DNA from: Mesorhizobium sp. B4-1-4
Lineage (GTDB): Bacteria; Pseudomonadota; Alphaproteobacteria; Rhizobiales; Rhizobiaceae
Reading direction: 5' to 3'
NCBI RefSeq assembly: GCF_006439395.2
Contig: NZ_CP083950.1
Coordinates: 5,817,001 to 5,881,000, forward strand
DNA: 64,000 nt
Within the stretch, counting starts at the first letter, position 1, and the number at the start of each line of letters is the position of its first letter. Positions 44,393-54,900 of this stretch are shown here, piece after piece. Under the pieces are notes generated by a model. That model was not told the origin of the DNA. It saw nothing but the letters and a program-made list of their open reading frames with translations, and did not search any database. A program made the position numbers and the translations under genes.

Positions 44393-47322
44393 TCGGCGGC
44401 TTCTCTCTCGTGGCGGAATTCGGCGCCGAAACGGAGCGTGTCGGGCGAAGGCTCGAAATGCGGCGGCTGGTGAAAACGCTCGAATTGCGGCTCGGTGAAA
44501 CCGGCTTCCTCCGCCGCGCATTTGGCGATGCGCACGCGCAGATCGAACCAGGCCGCCTGGCCGGTCACCGGATCGGAATTCGAATAGCGTCTGCCACTGG
44601 CGTCAGCCGATGTCTGGTCGCCGATGATGTGGTTGAGCAGGAAGCCGCGATTGCTCTCGGCGGCATCGTCCTTAAGCCCCCAGCTGCCGCGCCTTTTGCC
44701 GATGGCGTTCCAGGTCCAGACCGTGCTTTCGTTCACCCCGTCGATCAGCTTGATCTGCCCTTTGACCCTGCCATTGATGCTTTCGATCCACACCCAGTCG
44801 TCGTCGACGAGACCGAGGCTGGCGCCGGTCCGGTGATGCACGAACAGCCGGTTCTGGCTGGTGATCTGCCGTAGCCACGCATTCTGCGAGCCCCAGGAGT
44901 GATACATGTGCATGGGCCGCTGCGACAGCGCGTGCAGCGGATATTTTTCGAGATCGACGACTGCTTCCTCGAACGGCATGTACCAGAACGGCAGCGGATC
45001 CATGTAGGTCTCGATGCGCTGTCGCTCGGCGGCCTCCGGGGGCTGCACACGCCCGTGGCCGCGCGCGGCCAGCCGAAAGCGCTGCAGCGGTTCGGAATAG
45101 AGCTGGAAGACGATTGGCTCCGCCTCGGTGATGAAACCCATCTGGACCGCGAAGTCGAGATAGGAACGGTTGGCCATCTTGTAGTAGCGCTGGTCGTCCG
45201 CAAAGTCGTGATGCCAGAAGCCGCCATTGTCGATGTAGCGCTGCAATTGGCTCGGATTGGGCTCGCCCTTGCCGATCGACGTCCCATCCTTGCCGCGCCA
45301 GCCGGCGAGTGGGCCGACGCCAGGCGTGCGCTCGTGATTGATGATGTAGTCGGCATAGTCCGCATACCTGGCCGATCCGTCGTCATTGACGAAGCCTGGC
45401 AGGCCAAGCCGCGCTCCGAGCTCAATCAGCACCGACTGGAATGGCCGGACGTCGCGGTCCGGCGCGACGACGGGATGGCGGATGGCGTCGCCCGGCCCGT
45501 CGGCATGGCTGATCGGCCGGTCGAGCAGGCTGATGCAGTCATGTCGCTCGAGATAAGTGGTGTCGGGCAGCACGAGGTCGGCGAACGGCACGGTTTCGGA
45601 ATAATAGGCGTCGGAATAGATGAGGAACGGGATCTTGTAGTTGCCGGCTCCATCCTGGTCGGTCAGCATGCGAATCGTCTCGATGGTGTTCATCGAGGAA
45701 TTCCAGGCCATGTTCGACATGTACATCATCAGCGTGTCGATCGGGTAGGGATCGCCGGCCCACGCATTGCGGATGACGGTGTGCATCAGGCCGTGCGCGG
45801 CCAGCGGCGCGTCCCAGGAATAGGCCTTGTCGATGCGAAGCGGCGTACCCGCTTCGTCGACCAGCAGATCTTCGGGCCCGCAGACGAAACCGAGCGGCAT
45901 GCCGTCGAGCGGCGTCATCGGCTCGACGATCTTGCCAGCGGGCTTCGGGCCCGGCGGCGCCGATTTGGGGTAGGGCGGCTTGAAGCGAAATCCGCCCGGC
46001 ACATCCACGGTGCCGAGCAGCACCTGCAGCAGGTGGATGGCGCGGCAGGTGTGAAAGCCGTTCGTATGAGCGGAGATGCCGCGCATGGCATGCATGGAAA
46101 CGGGCCGCCCCTTGATCGTCTGGTGCCGGCGCCCTGCCCAATCAGTCCAGGACACCGGCAGCTCGATCGTCTGCTCGAAGGCGACATGGGCAAGTTCGGC
46201 GGCGATCCGGCGGATCGTATCGGCGGGAATGCCGCAACGCTCCGCGACCGCATCCGGCGCATAGCTCTCATCGAGGTAGCGGTCGGCGATCAGCTGGAAC
46301 ACCGGCACGCAGCGGCGGCCGTCGACTTCGAAGCTGCTGGTCAGCGCCGGCTTCGCCTCCGGGTCGATTGCCTTGACGGAGGTTTTCGCCACCCTGTCCC
46401 AGGCCAGCGGATTGCCGTCGGCGTCGCGCAAGAACAGTCCGTCATCGGCGGCGTCAGTCTCCTGGATGACCAGCATATGCGCATTGGTGTAGCGCAGGAG
46501 ATAGTCGAGGTCGACGCGCCCGGCTTTCATGAGTTCATGGATCAGCGCGAAGACGAACAGGCCGTCGGTGCCGGGCCGGATGCCGATCCAGTCGTCGGCA
46601 ATCGCGTTGTAGCCGGTCCGGCATGGATTGATCGACACAACCTTGGCGCCGCGCGCCTTGAGCTTGCCGAGGCCGATCTTGATCGGGTTGGAATCATGGT
46701 CCTCGGCGACCCCGAACAGCATGAAGTATTTGGTGTTGTCCCAGTCGGGCTCGCCGAACTCCCAGAACGAGCCGCCGATCGAATAGAGGCCACCAGCCGC
46801 CATGTTGACCGAACAGAAACCGCCATGGGCGGCGAAGTTCGGCGTGCCGAACTGGCTTGCCCACCAGCCGGTCAAGGATTGCGACTGGTCGCGCCCGGAG
46901 AAGAAGGCGAGCTTTTTCGGGTCGGTCCGGCGAATGGCCGAGAGCCGCTCCGTCGCGATCGACAAGGCTTCTTCCCACTCGATCTCCCGGAACTCGCCCG
47001 AGCCCCGTGGCCCGCTCCGTAGCAGCGGCTTCTTCAGCCGGGCCGGGCTGTAGTGCTGCATGATGCCGGAACTGCCCTTGCCACAGATCACGCCGCGATT
47101 GACCGGATGGTCCTTGTTGCCGTTGATGTAGCGGACCTTGCCATCCTTGACGTGCACGTCGATGCCGCAGCGGCAGGCGCACATGTAACAGGTCGTCTTG
47201 GCGATGCGGTCGGAAACGCTTGGCGAGGTGTCGACGCCGTCGCCCTCATCGGGTGCTCGCGTGTCGGCAAGCGGCAGTTGCGATGGTGCGGAATTCTGGC
47301 CGCGCGGCGGTCCGTGCATCAT
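44389..47322 (-). CDS. soeA: molybdopterin oxidoreductase, probable sulfite dehydrogenase SoeA
   Basis: A 977-residue bis-MGD enzyme of the DMSO-reductase superfamily. The N-terminal 4Fe-4S site is C45, C48, C52 and C80 (CYMCACRCG ... GVICGKG), followed by the molybdopterin domains and a C-terminal dinucleotide-binding domain. No Tat signal precedes the iron-sulfur motif, so the enzyme is cytoplasmic. Motifs such as GTPNFAAHGGFCSVNMAAGG and AEDHDSNPIKIGLGKLKA resemble SoeA of purple sulfur bacteria and Ruegeria, where SoeABC oxidises sulfite to sulfate. Other substrates for this family cannot be excluded. A LysR gene is divergent upstream; soeB and soeC follow. Confidence 0.78.
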   Translation of the reverse strand: MMHGPPRGQNSAPSQLPLADTRAPDEGDGVDTSPSVSDRIAKTTCYMCACRCGIDVHVKDGKVRYINGNKDHPVNRGVICGKGSSGIMQHYSPARLKKPLLRSGPRGSGEFREIEWEEALSIATERLSAIRRTDPKKLAFFSGRDQSQSLTGWWASQFGTPNFAAHGGFCSVNMAAGGLYSIGGSFWEFGEPDWDNTKYFMLFGVAEDHDSNPIKIGLGKLKARGAKVVSINPCRTGYNAIADDWIGIRPGTDGLFVFALIHELMKAGRVDLDYLLRYTNAHMLVIQETDAADDGLFLRDADGNPLAWDRVAKTSVKAIDPEAKPALTSSFEVDGRRCVPVFQLIADRYLDESYAPDAVAERCGIPADTIRRIAAELAHVAFEQTIELPVSWTDWAGRRHQTIKGRPVSMHAMRGISAHTNGFHTCRAIHLLQVLLGTVDVPGGFRFKPPYPKSAPPGPKPAGKIVEPMTPLDGMPLGFVCGPEDLLVDEAGTPLRIDKAYSWDAPLAAHGLMHTVIRNAWAGDPYPIDTLMMYMSNMAWNSSMNTIETIRMLTDQDGAGNYKIPFLIYSDAYYSETVPFADLVLPDTTYLERHDCISLLDRPISHADGPGDAIRHPVVAPDRDVRPFQSVLIELGARLGLPGFVNDDGSARYADYADYIINHERTPGVGPLAGWRGKDGTSIGKGEPNPSQLQRYIDNGGFWHHDFADDQRYYKMANRSYLDFAVQMGFITEAEPIVFQLYSEPLQRFRLAARGHGRVQPPEAAERQRIETYMDPLPFWYMPFEEAVVDLEKYPLHALSQRPMHMYHSWGSQNAWLRQITSQNRLFVHHRTGASLGLVDDDWVWIESINGRVKGQIKLIDGVNESTVWTWNAIGKRRGSWGLKDDAAESNRGFLLNHIIGDQTSADASGRRYSNSDPVTGQAAWFDLRVRIAKCAAEEAGFTEPQFERFHQPPHFEPSPDTLRFGAEFRHEREAAE

Positions 47323-47600
47323 GGTCCGGCCGTATCCGCACGGTTCGCGGACTTGGCCCGCGTCTTCGGCCCGGGACCGCGCATGTAATGCTCTTCCGGG
47401 TGATAGGTATCACCAGCCAGCCGCCGCCGGATGCCACGGGCCCAATGGGCAAGCAGGGATCTGAATCGCCCGATCATTTTATCAGCAGCTATTCGATGGC
47501 CAATTTTTTCCAATTTCAGATCAAAAAGTAGAATAAGGCTATCGATCCGTCTAATCAGTTGTTCTTGTAAATTCGATCGATGTTGGTTCTTAATGCGTCC

Positions 47601-48503
47601 ATGACCCTGGATCAGTTGCGCATTTTCGTTGCTGTCGCCGAGCGCGGCCACATGACCAAGGCGGCGGAGCTTCTGGGCATCTCACAGTCGGCAGCATCGG
47701 CCGCCATCCGCGCGCTTGAGGAGCAGCACGGCGTCCACCTGTTCAACCGCGTTGGCCGCAACATCGAGCTTGCCCAGACCGGCCACCGATTCCTGCCCGA
47801 GGCCAAGGCCGTGCTGGAGCGGGCCGCCGCCGCCCGCAACGTGCTGGAACATGTCTCGCAGACGGTCGCCGGCAGTCTCTCGATCGCGGCCAGCCTGACC
47901 ATCGCCAGCTATTGGCTGCCGCGCCGGCTGGCGTCCTTCCACGAGGCCTACCCCGCGGTGAGGCTGAGCGTCAGCATCGGCAACACAAGGCAGGTCGAGG
48001 CCAGCGTGCTCGATGGAGCCGCCGATCTCGGCCTGGTCGAGGGGCGCACCGAGTCCGACATATTGCGCCGCGCCAAGGTCGATACCGATCGGTTGATGCT
48101 GGTGGTGGCCAACTCCCATCCCGAGATATCCGAAACCGCGCCGGGACACCCCGATATCAGGGGCTTGCGCTGGATCATCCGCGAAGGCGGTTCGGGCACG
48201 CGCGAAGTGCTGGAGGATCTGGCGCGCCGTGACGGGATTTCGCTCGCCGACCTGCAGGTATTCCTGGTGCTGCCCAGCAACGAGGCGGTTCGCCAGGCGG
48301 TCGAGGCGGGCGCTGGCGCCACCATCATCTCGGAACTCGTCGTCGGACGCGCCGTCGCCGAAGGCAGTCTGAGAGCCGTGCCGATCGAATTGCCGAAGCG
48401 CGACTTCGCCATGATCAGCCATCGCGATCGCCAGGCAAGCCTGGCCCAGATGGCGCTCAAGGCGCATCTCGGCGCCGGAACCGCGGGAAGTGGCCCGGCT
48501 TAG
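47601..48503 (+). CDS. LysR-family regulator (YeiE/CysL-like), divergent from soeABC
   Basis: A 300-residue LysR protein: winged helix MTLDQLRIFVAVAERGHMTKAAELL with SQSAASAAIRALEEQ as recognition part, then a periplasmic-binding-like effector domain. The sequence is of the YeiE/CysL type; CysL activates sulfite reductase in Bacillus and YeiE has been described as sulfite responsive, which fits control of the adjacent sulfite dehydrogenase genes. The start MTLDQLR is the family N-terminus; an in-frame ATG seven codons upstream is an alternative. The 280-base divergent spacer should hold both promoters. Confidence 0.85.
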   Translation: MTLDQLRIFVAVAERGHMTKAAELLGISQSAASAAIRALEEQHGVHLFNRVGRNIELAQTGHRFLPEAKAVLERAAAARNVLEHVSQTVAGSLSIAASLTIASYWLPRRLASFHEAYPAVRLSVSIGNTRQVEASVLDGAADLGLVEGRTESDILRRAKVDTDRLMLVVANSHPEISETAPGHPDIRGLRWIIREGGSGTREVLEDLARRDGISLADLQVFLVLPSNEAVRQAVEAGAGATIISELVVGRAVAEGSLRAVPIELPKRDFAMISHRDRQASLAQMALKAHLGAGTAGSGPA

Positions 48504-48504
48504 A

Positions 48505-48547
48505 GCAATTCCAGGAAAAGTGCGTGGCGGTTTCCGTCCGGAATTGC
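48505..48547 (+). repeat. palindromic repeat family B, copy (first of a doublet)
   Basis: A 43-base element with ends GCAATTCC and GGAATTGC, starting one base after the lysR stop codon. Identical in sequence to the next copy. Confidence 0.9.
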
Positions 48548-48563
48548 GTCAAAACAAAGTGTA

Positions 48564-48606
48564 GCAATTCCAGGAAAAGTGCGTGGCGGTTTCCGTCCGG
48601 AATTGC
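48564..48606 (+). repeat. palindromic repeat family B, copy (second of a doublet)
   Basis: Same 43-base element, direct orientation, 59 bases after the first copy. It ends 20 bases before the stop codon of the convergent Hsp70-like gene. Confidence 0.9.
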
Positions 48607-48625
48607 CCTGAAAACAAAAGACGGT

Positions 48626-49882
48626 TCAGCCGAACTTCCGCTGGGCGTCGAGCGCCAGGCCAAGGCCGACCGAGCCGAACATGTCGCCATCGATGACGGA
48701 AGCCTGCGGCACCAGCGATAGGATTTCCCGTCTTGCGAGCGGGATCGCGGTCGATCCCCCGGTGAGGAACACCGCGGTGATATCCGCCGGCTTGACCTGC
48801 GCGTCGCGAATGGTCTGGCCGACCGTGTCGGTGATCCGCTCGATATCCCTGGCGATCGTGGCGTTCAGCCCCTCGCGCGTGATCTCGGCGGCGAACGCGG
48901 CGCCCGGCAGCGTCACGGCGACTTCCGCCGACGACCTGTCGGTCAGCTCTATCTTGGCCTTCTCGACCAATGCCGCCAGCGCGTGCCCATAGCGATGCTC
49001 GACGATGTGGATGAAGCGGTCGACCAGATCGGCGCGTTCGGCCTCGTAGCGGATCTGGCGCAGATGCGTCATCGCCTTGGCGGTATAAACCAGGTTGATG
49101 CGCTGCCATGTGGCGAGATCGATGAAATAGCTTGCCGGCAGATTGCGCTTGCTGTCCTTGGTCGGGGTCAAATAGCCGAGCCTCGGCATCACATGAGCGA
49201 TGCTGAGCAGTCGATCGAAATCCGTACCACCGATATGGACGCCACGGCTGGCAAGGATATCCTCCTTGCGGTCCGAAGATCGGGCACGCTCCGGCGAGAC
49301 GCGGACGATCGAAAAGTCCGACGTACCGCCGCCCATGTCGATGATCAGCGCCAGTTCCTCACGCGTCACCTTCTGTTCGTAGTCGAGCGCCGCGGCGATC
49401 GGCTCGAACTGGAAAGCGATATTCGTGAAGCCTTGCGCGTGGGCAGCAGCTTCGAGCTCGCTCTGCGCCTTCGCATCGGCCTTGGCATCGTCATCGACGA
49501 ATTGTACCGGCCGGCCGAGCACCACACTCTCGACCGCACCGCCGGCGTCTTCCTCCAGCCTTTTCCTGAGATGACCGATGAACAGGCCGACGATCTCCAT
49601 GAAGCCGATCGAGCGCGCCTTGATGCGAGTCTTTTCGTGCGCGAGCGAACTGCCGAGCACACTCTTCAGCGAGCGCATCAGCCGGCCTTCGACGCTGTCC
49701 GTGTAATTGGCAATGGCCTGCCGGCCAAAGCCGATCCGGCCGTCCTCGAAGTTGAAGAACACGGCGCTCGGCAAGGTGACCTGGCCGTCTTCAAGCGTGA
49801 CGAGGCGAGGTTGCCCGTTGCGGACCACACCAACGGTGGAGTTCGAAGTGCCGAAGTCGATACCGGCGAATGCTGGTCGCAA
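48626..49882 (-). CDS. Hsp70-family protein (YegD-like)
   Basis: A 418-residue actin/Hsp70-fold ATPase with phosphate-1 loop GIDFGTSNSTVGVV, phosphate-2 loop IIDMGGGTSDFSIV and adenosine loop VFLTGGSTAIPLAR, followed by GSVGLGLAL. It resembles E. coli YegD and ends shortly after the nucleotide-binding domain, lacking the substrate-binding lid of DnaK. Function is unknown. The start is TTG at 49882 with AGGAGG five bases upstream. It converges on lysR. Confidence 0.85.
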   Translation of the reverse strand: MRPAFAGIDFGTSNSTVGVVRNGQPRLVTLEDGQVTLPSAVFFNFEDGRIGFGRQAIANYTDSVEGRLMRSLKSVLGSSLAHEKTRIKARSIGFMEIVGLFIGHLRKRLEEDAGGAVESVVLGRPVQFVDDDAKADAKAQSELEAAAHAQGFTNIAFQFEPIAAALDYEQKVTREELALIIDMGGGTSDFSIVRVSPERARSSDRKEDILASRGVHIGGTDFDRLLSIAHVMPRLGYLTPTKDSKRNLPASYFIDLATWQRINLVYTAKAMTHLRQIRYEAERADLVDRFIHIVEHRYGHALAALVEKAKIELTDRSSAEVAVTLPGAAFAAEITREGLNATIARDIERITDTVGQTIRDAQVKPADITAVFLTGGSTAIPLARREILSLVPQASVIDGDMFGSVGLGLALDAQRKFG

Positions 49883-50056
49883 AGCAGCCTCCTGTCATTG
49901 GCGGCAGGCAGCGGATCGGCGCTCGCGGGAGAAGCGTGCGCTGCGGTTTCGGACGACCGAACCGCTCTGCCGGATTGAATTGTGCGTGCTTGCCCTTCGG
50001 GCGGGGACGTGCGGTCTATAGCATGACGCGAGAAAGGGAAACCCCTTTTGGACGTC

Positions 50057-50848
50057 TCAGTCCTTGCGGAAGATCAGCCTGCCGAGCCAGCCCGTTATCA
50101 TGGCCAGCGATATCGCGAACACGCCATAGAGGAAGGAATAGTCATGGGCGACGCGAAAGATCGACTGTTCGAAACCGGACTTGCGGATTTCGAGCTGGGC
50201 CGAGCTTTCCTTGATGAACAGGCCGCTCTTGAACAGAAAGGCGCGCGCCTTGTGGGTGCCGACCGGAACGTTCGGCGCCAGCCGGACAGTGGCGCGGAAC
50301 AGGTTCTGCGACAGGAACTGCACGCCGCCTACGTTCTCGCTGTAGAGGCCGGTCGCCGATTTGCGCTCGCGCAAGGCCGCGGTGAATTCCTCGATCGTGG
50401 CCGGGCTGTCGCCGGCGTCCGCAGGCTGCATGTAGAGATTGGAGGCGCCGAGCGACAGCTGCCTGTAGCTGTTCGGTTCGGTGATGTCCTGCAGGGGTCG
50501 CGTGGTCGCCACCGAATAGGAGACCGGCACGTTCTCGAAGGTCTCGGATTCCAGATTGATCCAGACGCCGAGCACCCGGTCCTTGCGGCGTACCACCACC
50601 GGCTTGGGTGGCCCTTCAAGCACGACGATGACATCGTAGCGGCCCTGGCGCGCGACCAGCGGGTCGGGGTTTTCCAGCGAACCGAAAATGGTCAGGTCGG
50701 CGCCGGAAAAGCCGGCGGTGATGGAGACATTGTCCGTGGAAAGACCGATCTGGATGCTTTCTATCGGCGGCGTCTGTGCCCTCGCCGGCGTGGCTGACGC
50801 AAGCAAGGACAGGAAGATGGCGGTTGCGAGCGTCCCCACCCCCCTCAT
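50057..50848 (-). CDS. TIGR02186-family membrane protein
   Basis: A 263-residue protein with a signal peptide (LATAIFLSLLASATPARAQ), a long beta-rich exported part (including DVIVVLEGPPKPVVVRRKDR and VSYSVATTRPLQDITEPNSY) and one C-terminal membrane helix (FLYGVFAISLAMITGWLGRL) with a short basic tail (IFRKD). This matches the uncharacterised alphaproteobacterial TIGR02186 family. Its ATG overlaps the last base of the TauE-like gene's stop codon, so the two are coupled; the pair is repeatedly found together in this class. Function unknown. Confidence 0.82.
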   Translation of the reverse strand: MRGVGTLATAIFLSLLASATPARAQTPPIESIQIGLSTDNVSITAGFSGADLTIFGSLENPDPLVARQGRYDVIVVLEGPPKPVVVRRKDRVLGVWINLESETFENVPVSYSVATTRPLQDITEPNSYRQLSLGASNLYMQPADAGDSPATIEEFTAALRERKSATGLYSENVGGVQFLSQNLFRATVRLAPNVPVGTHKARAFLFKSGLFIKESSAQLEIRKSGFEQSIFRVAHDYSFLYGVFAISLAMITGWLGRLIFRKD

Positions 50849-51771
50849 CAGTTGAGACCCGCGCCGGACAGCGAATAGAGATTGGGCGGCGTGACGAACA
50901 GATCGATGGCAAGCCGGATCGCCACGGCCAGCACCAGCAGCGCCAGCAGCGCCCTCAATTGTTCGCCGCGCAGCCGCTGGCCCGCCTTGGCGCCATATTG
51001 GGCGCCGGCCACGCCGCCGGCCATCAGCAGGAAGGCAAGCATCACATCGACGGTCTGGTTGGTGGTGGCGTGGACCAGCGTCGTGTAGGCGGAGGTGAAG
51101 ATGATCTGGAACAGCGAAGTGCCGATAACGACATTGGTCGGCACTTTGAGCAGATAGATCAGCGCCGGCACCATGATGAAGCCGCCGCCGACACCCATGA
51201 TCGACGACAGGAAGCCGATGGCGGCACCGAGGCCAAGCACCGGGATGACGCTGACGAACAGTTTCGACGCCCTGAAGCGCATCTTCAGCGGCAGGCGATG
51301 GATCCAGTTGTGCTGGCCGGATTTCTTCAGCACCGGTGCCGCGCCGCTGCGCGTGGCGCGCAGGGCATTGACGCTTTCGACCAGCATCAGCCCGCCGACG
51401 GTGCCGAGCAGCACGACGTAGAGCAGCGAGATGAACAGGTCGAGCTGGCCCAGCCGGCGCAGCAAACCGAAGACAAAGATGCCGCCGGTGGAGCCAACGA
51501 TGCCGCCGGCCAGCAGCACCCCGCCGAGCTTGAAGTCGAGCGTCCCCCGCTTCATGTGCGACAGCGCGCCGGAGAAGGAGGAGGCGATGACCTGGTTGGC
51601 GCCGGTGGCGACCGCGATCGCCGGGGGAATGTTGTAGAAGATCAGCAGCGGTGTGATGAGAAAGCCGCCGCCGACGCCGAACATGCCCGACAGGAAGCCC
51701 ACCGCGGCGCCCATGGCCAGCAGCACGAAGACGTTGACGGAAATTTCCGCAATCGGGAGATAGATGCCCAC
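50848..51771 (-). CDS. TauE/SafE-family sulfite/anion exporter
   Basis: A 307-residue membrane protein with about eight helices and the duplicated family motif: GFLSGMFGVGGGFLITPLL in the first half and GFLSSIMGVGGGFIMVPAL in the second. TauE/SafE proteins export sulfite or sulfoacetate or related organic anions. The start is GTG at 51771. It is translationally coupled to the TIGR02186 gene. The closeness to a sulfite-dehydrogenase-like operon about 4 kb away suggests a link, but the substrate is not shown by the sequence. Confidence 0.88.
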   Translation of the reverse strand: MGIYLPIAEISVNVFVLLAMGAAVGFLSGMFGVGGGFLITPLLIFYNIPPAIAVATGANQVIASSFSGALSHMKRGTLDFKLGGVLLAGGIVGSTGGIFVFGLLRRLGQLDLFISLLYVVLLGTVGGLMLVESVNALRATRSGAAPVLKKSGQHNWIHRLPLKMRFRASKLFVSVIPVLGLGAAIGFLSSIMGVGGGFIMVPALIYLLKVPTNVVIGTSLFQIIFTSAYTTLVHATTNQTVDVMLAFLLMAGGVAGAQYGAKAGQRLRGEQLRALLALLVLAVAIRLAIDLFVTPPNLYSLSGAGLN

Positions 51772-51963
51772 CCGTCAGTCTCGATCAGTTTGCCTGTCGG
51801 CCAATGCTGCCGCGGCTGGCAGTCTCGCACCGAAAAGCCAATTTTTTCTTGCGCCGACGCGGTGGTAAGGTCAAACCCCGCCACCGCGCCGAAACAAAAA
51901 ATATCTCAATCAGTTAACAGGCAAATGTGTGGCAAGAGCATCGCGGAAACGACGCTTCTTCCG

Positions 51964-54900
51964 TTATTTGCGCGCCAGCAGCGCCCTGACCAGTTTTTCA
52001 TCGACGGCGCCGGTCGCCGGCAACTTGTTATCGGTCTGGAAAGCGATGATAGCGGTCTTGGTCTTGTCGCCCATGACGCCATCGGCGCCGCCGGCATCGT
52101 AGCCGTTCTTGTTGAGGATCAGCTGGATGTTCTTGACCGCCTTTTTCATGTCGATGCCGGCGGTCGTCTGCGGCGTGCCCTCCTGCCAGGATTCGGGAAT
52201 GTCGGCCGAATTGGCCGCCGCGTTGAGCGGCTTGGCCTTCCACAATTCGGTCGCGGTACGGGCGCGCTCCAGCTGTTCGGGCCGCAGCGCATTGGCTATC
52301 TCGTCGCGTTTGGCGGCAGCGTCCTTGTCGCCGGTCTTGGCGACAAGGGCGAACCATTTGTAGGATTCCTCGAGGTTCTGCTTCATGCCGACGCCCTTGG
52401 CGGCGAGGATGCCGAGATTGAACTGGCTGTCCTTGACACCGAGGTCGGCGGCCTCCTGGAACCAGTGCGCAGCCGATTCATTGTCGGTCACCCCATCCGC
52501 CGCCATGGCGAACAGCACGGCCAGATTGTGCATGGCGCTGGCGTTGCCCTGCTCGGCGGCGAGCTGGTACCAGGTCTTCGACTTCTTGATGTCGCGCGTG
52601 ACGCCGATGCCCTTCTCGTAGAAATTGCCGATGCGGTATTCGGCCGGCGCGAAGCCCAGTTCAGCCGACTTCTCATACCATTTGGCGGCCGCCGCCATGT
52701 CTTCCTTGACGCCGCGCGACTCCGCGTAGCGCGAGCCGATCTCGAACAGCGCCTTGGCGTCGCCGCCAGCGGCGGCATCGCGCAGCGCGGCCGGGCCGGC
52801 ATCGGCCGGAATGTCGTACCTAGCTATGGCCGCCGCCGGCGCAACGCCTCCGGTGCCGTCCTTGACGGTGCTGTCGGTGGTCGCCATTGGCATGGCGGGC
52901 GCGGTTGGCGCCGGAGCGGCCGAAGCCATCGCCTCGGAGACGGTGGCGCTCGGGCCGGAAGACGTGGTCGAGGCCGCGGATGCCGCAGTCGGTTCCGCCG
53001 CCGGCGCCGTATTCGCCATCGCGTCCGTGTCCGACGGCATGGCGAGCGCGGTCTGCGCGATCATGTCATCCTTGCTTGCCGGAACGGAGGGTTCGGCCTG
53101 CCTGATGGGGCGGGCAGGCGCGCTGTCCGTTGCCGCCGGCTGAGTCTTCGGCTGGCTCGCCGTGTCGACGGATGCCGTCTGCACCGGTTGCGCGGTGATG
53201 ATCGGGGTCGCGTCGTTGCTTGCCACCTGGGCGGGATCCGAGAGAAACGCCTTGCCGAGCTGCAGGCCGGCAAGCGCCAGCATGATCGCTGCCGCAGCCA
53301 TCAGGATCGGCTTGCGCCGCGCCTTGAGCAGGTCGCCGATTCTCAGTGCCTTCACCGGCCCTTTCATGGTCGACTGGCGCTTCAAGGCATCCGCCTCGGC
53401 TGCGGCGGCCTGGGCGGCGCGCCGGGCGGCCGCGATGAAATCCGATTTCGCGGCATCGCTTTCACTGGGCTTTGCCGGTTGCGCCCGCTCGTCGCGTACA
53501 CGCTTCATGATGGCATTGAGGTCGGGTGCGCCGGAGCCGGGTTCCAGCGGGCGGTTGGCCATTTTCGGGTCGAGCGGCTCGTCAAGATCGACACTCGGGA
53601 TCTCGGCGCTCGGCGCCGAGCCGGCCAGCGGCGGAACATCCGCCGTCTTCTTGCTCTTGAAGGCGCGTGCAAGCCCGCCGAACAACGATTTGCGGCCAGC
53701 CGGCTGATCCTTCTCGGCGATGGTGTCGGAACCGAGTGCGGCCATGGCGGCCGCGGCGGCGGCCTCCGCCGGCGTGCGGGCGCCCGGTCCGCGTGGCAGG
53801 CGCGTGTCTGCATGCACCACCGGCTCGCCGGGCAAAGCAGGTTCACCGCGCGATATGGCCGCGCCACGCGCGTCGAGATCGGCCAAGTCACCGCTCAGCG
53901 GCAGCGGTTCGTCAATGTTCATCGACGGCGCGTTCACGGCCATCTTGGGCCGCCGTGTGCCTCGCCAGCCACTCGTATCCACAGGCGCGGCATCCAGGAG
54001 CTCGCTTACCGCTTCGGACGGTTCGCTGGTTTCCAGCGAACCCAGCCTGTCGACGATCTTCAGCAGCGTATCGTGGATGGCCTCGAATGTCCGCGAATTG
54101 CGCTCGTCGGAACGCCGCGTCAGCGTTTCCAGCATCTTCAGGTCCTGGGCGAGGCCTGAAACGGCCGTCGTGTTGGCGTTCGAACCGGCCAGCGACCGCA
54201 CCGCATTCTCGGCTGCTTCGCGTGCCGCGCCGAGAATGGAATCGCGGGTTCCCGCCAGCGCCTTCTCGATTTCGTCGAGGCGCGGGCTGATGTCTTCGAA
54301 TTCTGGCAGCGGCGTACTGGGCTTGGACAGGTGAGCCGACAGGCCGGCGACCTGCGCCTCCAGACTGCGGATCAGCGCCGGATCGATGCCGGCCACCTGC
54401 GCCGCCGACGCGTCCAGCCGGCTTGAAATGTCCTCGAGGCGGCTTTCCAGCCCACGGATCGCCGCTTCGCCAGCAGGATCTGGAACACGCGTTTCCATGC
54501 GCTGGGCGAGCGCGGTGAAGCGGGCGTCGATGGCTTCCATGATGCCGGCGCTGTCGACTTGCGGCATCATGCGCTGGTCGAGCCGGTCGGCAACTTCGTC
54601 CAGCCGGCGTTCGAGATCGCGAAACAGCATGTTGCCCTGTTCGATGGCGTCACCCTGGCGGCGTTCCATCATGCCGGACAGCACGTCGAAGCGTTGCTCC
54701 AGCCCATGGAAGATATAGTCGGCGTCGGGCATGGCCGGCGCCTGGTCGATCTTGTCGGCGATGAGCGTGATCTGTTTGGCCAGCCGTTCCATCGCCTGTT
54801 CCGGCAGGTTGGCACGACCGGCCAGTTCGTCGACCCGGTTGGACAGCGTGCTCAGGTGATCCATGACCGCATTGCCGGGGCGGTCCTGCGCCACTTCCTC

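Noticed and set aside
44899..47022. Open frame of 707 codons on the plus strand
   Set aside because: Antisense to soeA; composition is typical of the shadow strand of a GC-rich gene.
50776..54159. Open frame of 1127 codons on the plus strand
   Set aside because: It lies opposite podJ and tauE, which have clear domains. The translated protein is a low-complexity mix rich in Arg, Gly and His without any recognised domain, as expected for the antisense of GC-rich genes.
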